This document shows positions 51,754 to 61,500 of a DNA stretch of 64,000 nt, piece after piece. Position 1 is the stretch's first letter. Each line of letters begins with the position of its first letter. The notes beneath the pieces were generated by a model. It searched no databases and was not told where the DNA came from. It worked only from the letters and a program-made list of their open reading frames with translations. The translations under genes and the position numbers were made by a program. This stretch comes from Bugula neritina (Eukaryota; Bryozoa; Gymnolaemata; Cheilostomatida; Bugulidae), in contig OZ037765.1 in assembly GCA_964035545.1 (NCBI GenBank), forward strand, positions 31,277,504 to 31,341,503, read 5' to 3'.

Positions 51754-52375
51754 ATGCTTGGCCGAAGTTTGATGTTGGTATGTCGTCATACAGCGACTAC
51801 TAGCACCCGCCAGTTGTCTGTTACTCCTGCAGTCTGTAAAGCTGCTACTGCAACTGATCCCATTCAGCAACTCTTCGTTGATAAAGTACGACTCTACGGT
51901 CAAAAGAGCAAGTGAGTTGAATACACTTTTATTACCTTTTATCTGCCATGTTTATAAACGGCTCTAACCTTCTGATTGCCCCATAATTCTGTTACCAGAG
52001 CAGCTGGTGGAAAGCTTGTGGACGCCACACCAGAAGTAGAAGCTAAATATGCAGCCGAGATAGACCGTGTGCAAAAGCAATTCGGGGCTGTATCTGGTGA
52101 AGATTTTACAAAATTTCCAGTATTCAACTTTCAAGGTAATGAACCTTTTTCTAGTTTTATTGTTCATACAGAGAAGTGATGAAGTGTGATTTGGCCAGTG
52201 TTGGCTGTGGTCTGTGTTGTGTCAGCTGTGAAGACAACTCCTCTTATTGGCTGTCATTGCAGATACTGAGCTAGAACCAGTTGGTGTAACAGTGGAAACC
52301 AAAGCAGAAGAAGTAGAAGAAGTGGCTGTGGAGGAACAAGAAGTTGATAACAGACCATACTTTGAGACTAGTTAA
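51754..52375 (+). CDS. ATP5PF: Mitochondrial ATP synthase coupling factor 6 (F6 subunit)
   Basis: Three coding exons: 51754-51911, 51999-52135, 52263-52375; about 135 aa. The first ~30 residues are Arg/Ser/Thr-rich without acidic residues, a mitochondrial targeting presequence. The conserved F6 core follows: DPIQQLFVDKVRLYGQKSK, GGKLVDATPE, then FTKFPVFNFQ, matching the vertebrate DPIQKLFVDKIREY ... FPTFKFEDPKFE pattern. F6 sits in the peripheral stalk of ATP synthase at the inner membrane, linking F1 to Fo. The protein is longer than the ~108-aa human precursor because of an acidic tail (KAEEVEEVAVEEQEV). A splice acceptor ends three bases before the ATG, so a 5' UTR exon lies upstream. It is divergent with GABPA and convergent with BTAF1. 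Confidence 0.95.
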
Positions 52376-52453
52376 GCAAAAGTTGAGGAAATATTTATGG
52401 TCCATTTCTACATTATTAACAATTGGCTGTATTTTTTGTGAATATTTACAGAT

Positions 52454-52459
52454 TTTATT
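52454..52459 (-). terminator. Poly(A) signal of BTAF1
   Basis: TTTATT on the plus strand, AATAAA on the minus strand, 70 nt downstream of the BTAF1 stop. It lies inside the ATP5PF 3' UTR, so the two transcripts overlap. Confidence 0.55.
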
Positions 52460-52499
52460 TGACTTTGGATCATAATATCTGTGATTACAATTCAAGTTA

Positions 52500-52505
52500 A
52501 ATAAA
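52500..52505 (+). terminator. Poly(A) signal of ATP5PF
   Basis: AATAAA 125 nt after the TAA stop and only 24 bp before the BTAF1 stop codon, which is on the other strand. Confidence 0.7.
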
Positions 52506-52528
52506 GTATTTGTGTACATGTGAACAGC

Positions 52529-55500
52529 TCATTTCTTGGACAATGATGTCAAAAAGTTAGCTACGTCATATTCAGTATCATATTCTGACTCATCCCACAG
52601 TTCTGTGAGGTTTTGTAACATTGTCTTTAGTCCCTTTGACGGAGTGCTGGAGAGTTGAGCTTCCTTTGCTCTGTGACTTTCATCAATGCTGAACAAGTCT
52701 AGGAGCTGGTCAGTACCCATTGTAGCCAGACCACTGTTCTCCTGGTTTACTATGGTATTGGCTATGTTCAGCTTAAACTTTTGTAACCTGAAATAATAAC
52801 ATGACCTGACTATTCACGATTACACAAGAATTAATATTGTGATAACGTATAATTATCTCTCATCAGCATTATGTCAAAATGAGAAAAGAGGTTGAAGCTG
52901 CATATAATATACTTACCCCATTATTTTTTCTTCCAAAGTGTGTTTAGCTATAAGTCTATATACATTTACCACCTTGGTCTGTCCAATCCTATGAGCTCGG
53001 TCCATAGCCTACACATATATATGATGTATACAAGCCTGCTGCTTTAATATTAGTCATAATCAAGTGTGAATAACTCCTAAATAGGAGGCTACCTGAAGGT
53101 CTTTCATTGGATTCCAGTCATGCTCCACAAATATCACAGTGTCTGCACCAGTGAGATTCAAGCCAAGACCACCCACAGTAGTAGTCAGCAATAATAAGTC
53201 TATGGTGGGATCATCATTGAATCTGAAATAATGGAGTGAATTCACTTAGCATTGTATCCATAGCAGCTGAAGTAGTGGACTTGTAGATTTAAAAACCAAA
53301 CAAAACCTGATGAAGTAACGGCAGTCACCTGTGAACTACACTCTGTCTACTGCTGGCTGGTGTAGATCCATCCAGTCTTAGATAAGTTACAGAAGGAAGG
53401 CACTTTCTAAAAAAACCAGTACTGATGACTAAGTGGTATTTCACAAAAAATTCTCTTGATAAACTATAACAAGGTACTCCCAACAAACTTCTGATTTATA
53501 CAAGAGAGTAGTACTAATAGACAAGAGAGTAGTACTAATAGTAACGATACAACTTCCGAGTTCGCATTAGAAAGTTGCTACCGAGTCATATAAAGCTCTT
53601 ACTTGAGGAGCTCCTGCTCAATGATGTCTATCATCATCTTGAGCTGACAGAACACCAGAGCTCGGTGCTGATTCACCACAACATCTGCATCTGCTGAACT
53701 GCTGGCCATGCCTATACCACAGTCCAGCAGCAACTGCCTGCAATAGAAAGATGTAGGTTTAGCAGAAAGTTGACATAATCTCTGTCCTGTTCGAGTAGTA
53801 AGTTGAGGATTTGGTTTAGTTTTGCTAAGCATTTGCTAGAAATCAAAGATTTACATAATCAGTATTTTATGATTATAAAAAAAGGTAAATATCCCAAGAG
53901 CCACCTCATTGGTTTATATTTAGAAAAGCTGCTATGCTAGTATTACCTGAAGATATAAAAAGTTACTGAACTAACTTGAGAGCTGAGAGTTTCCCTGAAT
54001 ACTCGATATCCTTTATGGATCCCCCTTTAGCCTTACATTCCATCATCATTGCCTCGTGGTGCGGATGTTTACTATTCTGAAGAACCAAGGCTGGGTGATT
54101 GCATACCTTCTTTAAATATTGTAGCGCCTGTAAAATAATTCTCCACCTTGTAAAATGTTGAAATAGTCTAAAGAGAAGTGTTAACGTTTCAATAAACTTG
54201 GAATCTGCAGGAAAATTTTTACAAATTCTGTAGCTCTTCCAACTGATATCATGTAACGTAATAAGTGCAACCATTTAACACAATCTCACGTCCGGCACAC
54301 CAACAACAACGTCCATATTCTATACTTGTTGGAAAAAGGTGTAACAATACAAAACATTTTGAATAAATACACAGAAGGGAATAAATACACAGAAGGGAAT
54401 AAATATACAGAAGGGAATAAATATACAGAAGGAAATAGATATACAGAAGGAAATAAATATACAGAAGGAAATAAATATACAGAAGGGAATAAATATACAG
54501 AAGGGAATAAATATACAGAAGGGAATAAATATACAGAAGGGAATAAATATACAGAAGAGAATAAATATACAGAAGGAAATAAATATACAGAAGAGAATAA
54601 ATATACAGAAGAAAATAAATATACAGAAGGGAATAAATATACAGAAGGGAATAAATATACAGAAGGGAATAAATATACAGAAGGGAATAAATATTCTTCT
54701 GCTACGCAAACAGGCTCTACCTGGAAGATGTGCCCCTTGAAGCCAGCTTGTTCATGGGAGTCGTCTTTCATTGAGGTTAGAGATTGTTCCACCACGTGAC
54801 CAGCTGACGATTGTCCAAACTCCTTGTAAAGTTGAGTCTGAAGAAGAATTGGGATAAGCTCTAGTGAGGGCAGTGGCAGTAATACTGGATGCAGTAAGTA
54901 GTAGTAGTAGTACTAGTAATAGTAGTAGTAGTAGTAATAGTAGTAGTAGTAGCAGCATTAGTAGTACTAGTAGCAGCAGTATTAGTAGTAGTAGTTGCAG
55001 CAGCAGTAGTAGTAGTAGTAGCAGTAGCGGTACTAGTAGTAGCTACAGTTAACAGGATAGGTTATATAATATATAATAAAGTGCAATTGAAAGAGTTGTT
55101 CATTGAGGTAGAGAGAACAGCTAGTCAGTGCATAACATACTCTCTACAGTACTAGAGCCGGAGTAATCAGCATACACACCTGCAGTGAGCTAAGCTCACA
55201 ATAATAATCCTGTATTATTTTCGGTGGCAAATCTTTGAGAACATCAGTTTTTAAACGTCTAAGTAAGAAAGGTAACACTTGTTTATGGAGAGATTCTATC
55301 GCCAGAGCACCTAATAACAGCAAACATTGAACAAGTTTTAAAATTAATATATTAACACTTTTATAAAGTTCACAGTTGCAACTTCACACTTTTTAGTCCC
55401 AGATAAATCTGTTTTGAGTAATTCTTGTTCGCAATGATAAAATTAGCTCAATATTTAACTTCCATACAATGGCAATTTTCAAAAAACGATTCTTCAATTT

Positions 55501-58500
55501 GAGAACTTATTTAACCCAAACTAATGAATAAATAAAAATGTTGTAAAAATAACGTTTTCAATAGGCAATAAATACCGGCTTCTTGCTCTTTGGAGGAACT
55601 ACGAGCATCTCGACTCTGTAAGATCGGGCGACTGTATCGAGATGAGAACAACCTCTCTGTACCCAGATAACCAGGCATCAAGAAATCAAAGAGGGACCAC
55701 AACTCCAGCACGTTATTCTGTACAGGTGTTCCAGTTAGAATCAATCTGTGGTTACAGTTTAATTTCTTCACAGCCTGCGTTGTCTAAACGTCACAACAAA
55801 CACTTAGAAAGGTAAGCTGTTAACTACTTATTTAATTAAAATGAAGCAAAATACATAAAGCTTACAAAGAAATGATTATTATAACGGAAAAGTTTTGTAA
55901 AATATCATACTCGGAATTAGTAACCGTTATCATATATCATACTACTAACTATATATGTAGGTAAAAGGTTGCTTCAAGGTAAAACCATGGAATTACAGCG
56001 TAGATGGCTAAAAATGGTTGACTAAAACTATCAAATGTTTCAGGGAACAGTTTGGAATCAACTTTTCAAAAAATAAATTCCTTAAATTAATAAAATGGCT
56101 GCCGATAGCTAATGAATCACAATGATATAGCCTATGATTTCGATATTCTCAACATGCATGCTGTGCGTCCAAGAGTCACTCCTTGACAGTAAATTTTAAT
56201 CAAGACGAATAAGCAAATCAATTTTACCTCAAGAAGTTATAAACTAGTACAATATTTTAGTTATTACCTTTGACTTTGAGTTCTTTATAATATGACCTTC
56301 ATCCAGGACACAATAGTTCCATGTCAGTGTTCGCAGAAAATCCACGTCATTCCTGACAATCTCATAGGAACATATCACTAGACTGTGCTTGCTAATTTCC
56401 TCTCTTAGCCTATTAACACAAGATATAAGAAATACAGCCCTTGAAGATAATATACTTCAATGTAAGAGTCTCATTAGTTGTAAGAAATACAGTCAAAAAA
56501 TGATATAGTAGAAAATGTGGCTAAGAGCATTATTAGACTAAATACATATTTCACTCTGCCTTATGCCTATGAATAATCTACTAATGGTTGATATTACAGA
56601 TTATAGACTGAGCACTCACATGATGAGACATGTGATGGTTGGGTGGTGCTTACCGGACTCTCTCAGCAGGGAGTACTGAATAGTTTAGAACACTGAGATG
56701 AGTTTTATCAACAAACTTCTCCACCTCATAGACCCAGTGACCGCACAAAGTTGAAGGACAAACAACGAGGGATGGTAGGGGCACACTATCCACGTCTTGT
56801 GACTCCTACAAGTAATAACTTAAACTAAAACGGTGTCAGTAAGTGTTATTAGTACATAAAAAAAACTGAAGCAAGTTTATAGTCACTATCCCTGCGAGAA
56901 ATCCTTAATGAAAAGAATTTTTTTTAAAAAACATATTCATATGTGGCACAGGAGCAACTATGACTGGATGCCCTTCCCAACATTACCAATGACCTTTACC
57001 GGAGATTGAACTCATGACCTCAGGTTCACTAAGCCAGTGCTCTAACTCCTATTAGTACATGTTAATAGTTATTTATACGACGTTTCGTCTATTTAGATTA
57101 CATTGATTAAAAAACTTACTGAGTTTAGAAACAAGGAGTACATAATGCTAGAATTTACTATACAATACTACAGACATACTTTATATTTCTCCTGCCTCAT
57201 GTAGTGATCACCAGCCAGTATGCATATAGTCTGCAGCGTTTTCCCTAGTCCCATGTCATCACATAGAATTCCATGCAACTTGTACTTGTTGAGAAAGGCC
57301 AACCAGTTGACACCATCCTTGAAAACACCAATTCTGACTCATGATTCAAGTAACACTCGACAGCGCTGACTGACTAATATTATTCAAGTATTTCATAGAA
57401 CAACATGCACAGTGATTGTACAAAATGCATACTAAAAGACTTCAATTTCGTTTTATAAGATGAAAGATAAAAAACAGAGTCAAAGTATAAAGAGCCACAA
57501 AACTAGTTAACTCTTGTACTGAAAAAAATTAACAATTGGCAAACACTTTGTATGCTCACTCAACATAACAAATACAGAGTGGCAACATTTATTATTTATT
57601 TGCAATACCAGTTGCCACAAAAGCCAACAAAACTGCACTAATAAATTGATGATTAATTACAAAAGAGCGGTTAGAAGGTGATGCAAGCATACAAACCTGT
57701 TGATACTTTCTGAGCTCACACTTGATAGGAATGGGTATACCGTAGTTTTGAAGTAGTTTACCATTCAACAGCTGCTCGAGAAATTGTCTCTCCACCTTCT
57801 TTTTCTCTATTAAATGTGCCTTCATATTCGGTGGGTCCGCCACGCCAGCCTAAGCATAGTTTACTCAATTAATTGAAGTCACAGCTATACTTGAAGGGAA
57901 TAAAATATAATACTGACTATTGAGTGAGAGACACAAGTAAGTTATTAGAACAAACGCTATTGACTATAGACTTACTTCTAATGGCATAAGTTTGATGACA
58001 GAAGCAAAGCATTGGCTAGCCATCATTTGAGTAGAGAGGTCCTGGTCTGTCATCCTACCTAGAACTGGTACGACCAGCAGCACCAGGTACGGGAGACAAT
58101 GAGTGAACAGTACCTCTACAATATCTGCAGTGAACTACGATAAGGAAGAGTATCAGTGTCTGCTAGTGACAGAATAATATTATAACTGACAGTGATTGAG
58201 TGAATAAGTAGTATATATAAACATTATTGAGTAAGAGTAACTACAACATATCATCAGTGAAAGCAATGAGTTACAAAACTTTCGGAAAGGATACGATACA
58301 CAGTCTCAATGGCTCCCTGCCGCCATGTTGTTTGCTGAGTGGCACCCAGTAGAGGCAGGATGGAGTCCAGTACAAGGTTCATGAACTCTGCCGTTAGAGA
58401 GAGAGCGCAGACGGCTATGGTTCTTGCTGCCATGTGCCGTACTGCTGTGTACTCCGACTTCACACATGCTAGTAAACACGGGAAGCTTTCAAATACTTCC

Positions 58501-61500
58501 TGTTTGAGGCTGTTGGGAAGGACATCGTATATAACTTGTAAAACCTAAGAAACAGAGTGACATGGCGTGACAGGTGCTATCTTTACCCAATAATACATTT
58601 GAATGACACGAATGAACCTGTGAGTGTAGTACAGCATTTAGTAAAATAAGATGCCCTAAAAGAGGATATTGGAATTCAAACTGAAACTATGCATTCACTT
58701 TTAGAATTGTTTTAAAAAACTGTCAACAAAATAAAAGTAACATAATGGAATAAAGATGGAATAAGAAAAACAAATAACTACTAAAAACGTTATTTTCTGG
58801 TAGAATTTAGAAACTGACATATCCACGACTATAATACAGCACCAAAACCATTGGTAATAATGAGATTCTTATGGTGAACAATATAAAACCCTTCAGGTCT
58901 ACATATTGTACTGTGGATGTACAGACCTGTAGAGAATTGATAAGCAGTTGGGGAGTAGATTGAGCTTCTGGTTGCAGTAAGGGTTTGAGGAAGTACTCAG
59001 TGCATGTAGGTATGACGTGAAGTAGATTATCGGCGAGTGTGTAGACTATGTGCCAAAGAGCATTGCGAGCCCCTTCATACTGTATACTCTCTGCACAATG
59101 GTTCGAAGGTGCAGAATTCACAGGCTATGGATAAGAAAAACATGTTTATAAATATTGGCAGTATAAACATTAGAATAATTGTTGTGGAAATACAAAAAAA
59201 ATATTGAATAAAAATTGAAATTTATAACCGCGCTGCTAATTTGACCCGCATCAAGATTCATTAGAGCTTCACTCCGATAATCTAAACTGATAATTTAACT
59301 TGTAAAGAAAAGAAAGAACACTCACTAGTTTTAAAAACATTTATTCATAGAAAAAAAGTCATCATACATTAATATAGAATTGCTCACCATTGAATCTGAC
59401 ATGACCTCGGCTGTAGTAGTTGTTTTCTTAGGCTTAGGGCCTCGTTTAGCACCAATTTTACTGTCAGAGAGCTGAAATAAAATGTCAAATTATTAGTAGA
59501 TTTTCCTGATCAGTAACCACTTCATGTAATGAGTTCAAATTCTAGGTTTACAGTCGCCATCCCTGTGAGAATCCCTGATAGAAAGGTTTTTTTGTTAAAC
59601 CAGGCTAAGAAATTCTTCTTATGCGGCAGAGGAGTAATTATTACCGGATGCCTTCCCTAATATCACCAATGACCTTTACTGGGGTTCAAACCACTGACCT
59701 TGTGTTTACTAAGCCAACGCTCTAACCCCTAGACCACGGCTGCAAGTAATGGTCACTGATTGTACACATATGCATATCTCACCTTGAGCTCATTGAAAAG
59801 AGTAAGAATTCCGATCTGGGAGTCACACGTCAGGTTTGAGGAGTCGTCCACTACAAGAGCAGAGTACACAGAATAGTTCAGTACTACGTGCAACAAGAAA
59901 CTGCTGTGGTATTACCATAAGACCTAACAGATCAGTAAAACTGTGTGAGCTTGGCAATAGACAATTCAAGTAGCTGCACTCTGAGGAAAACCCCCCCAAA
60001 TTAGAGTCATATTAATGCAAGTGCAGACACTGTACAACATATAAATAAAAATATATGAAAATTACCTGCTGCTAGAATAACTAGAATACCAAATAGTACT
60101 AATACCAGAGTACTGATACTAGATACTAATACTAAAGTACTGATACTAGAGTACCAACACTAAAGTACTAACACTAGAGTACTGATACTAGATACTAATA
60201 CTACATTGTAGAGTACTGACACTAGAGTACTAACACTAGAGTACCATCACTAGAGTACTGATACTAGAGCACTGATACTAGAGCACTGATACTAGAGTAC
60301 TGATACTAGAGTACTGATACTAGAGTACTGATACTAGAGTACTGATACTAGAGTACTGATACTAGAGTACTAAGTACTGATACTCAGCAAGTCATACTTG
60401 ATAAGGACAGACCATCAGCCAGAGGGGTCTGCTTGGTGAAGGCACAGAGAGCTGAAGAGAGATTCCTGAAGACTTTGTCATTTGGAGGGACGTCTCTTGC
60501 TGTGCACAGAGTCAACACGGTACACAGTTTAGTGCTTGCCATGTTCTAGAAGTATACCACACAACCATATCATCACCATACTGAGGTGTGTTTATTCTCA
60601 ACTTACCAAGCACATGTATTTCATAATATAAATAAACTTAGGGAAGAATTTTGTGCTAACCATACCCACTGACATGTGAACAAAAGGTGCACCAACTTTA
60701 TAAGTCATGTCATATGTGATCTAAAACTATGTATACTCTATTTAATCTAAAAATGAATAATCTACAACTACATGATCCAGAATCTACAAATGTATAACAT
60801 GCAATCTACAAATGTATAATATATGCAGCCATAACATGTTATATTGGGAGGAAAACTGCTGAGTAGTTACCTGGAAGAAAGGGTACACTTCCTTTTTGAT
60901 AACTTCCATAAATGGACGGATAACAGGAGTGAGCTTTGGAGGAAGACATTGTAAGGAAGTGAGAGCACTGGCCAGGCAAAGTTGCACTCTTAAATATATA
61001 CAAACATAATATAATATATAATATAGAAGATAATAATATATATAATATAACATACAAGTATAATATAACATACAAATATAATATATAATATACAAGAATA
61101 ATATATAATATAATATAAAATATAATATATAACATACAAATATAATATATAATATAATATACAAATATAATATACAACATACAAATATATTATGTAATAT
61201 AATATACAAATATGATCCCTGGAAGGCTGAAAGGCAAGCCGTGAGTGACAGAGTTGCTTCTCATAGTGATTTTAAACAGATGGAGTAACAGCTAAATGAG
61301 TGAGAAAAACTGCAGAGAAAAATCAGCCAACCTCATGTTAAGCGAGGAGTAATCCTCCCTCAGCTGGTTCACTGTCAGTAACAGACTGCTGGCGTGTTCA
61401 CTGAACCTTGTCTGAGCCGTCTTCTTCAACTTAGACTTTATACTTTCAAACTGTGTAGTGGCCAACTGCTGTGCCGATTCAATTGTAAACACAGACCTGT

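Noticed and set aside
54326-54799. 157-codon NKYTEG-repeat frame on the plus strand
   Set aside because: It translates the 18-bp minisatellite antisense to BTAF1; no splice, start or similarity evidence.
60784-61209. Tyr/Ile-rich minus-strand frames
   Set aside because: AT-repeat shadow. Only 60871-60988 is a BTAF1 exon.
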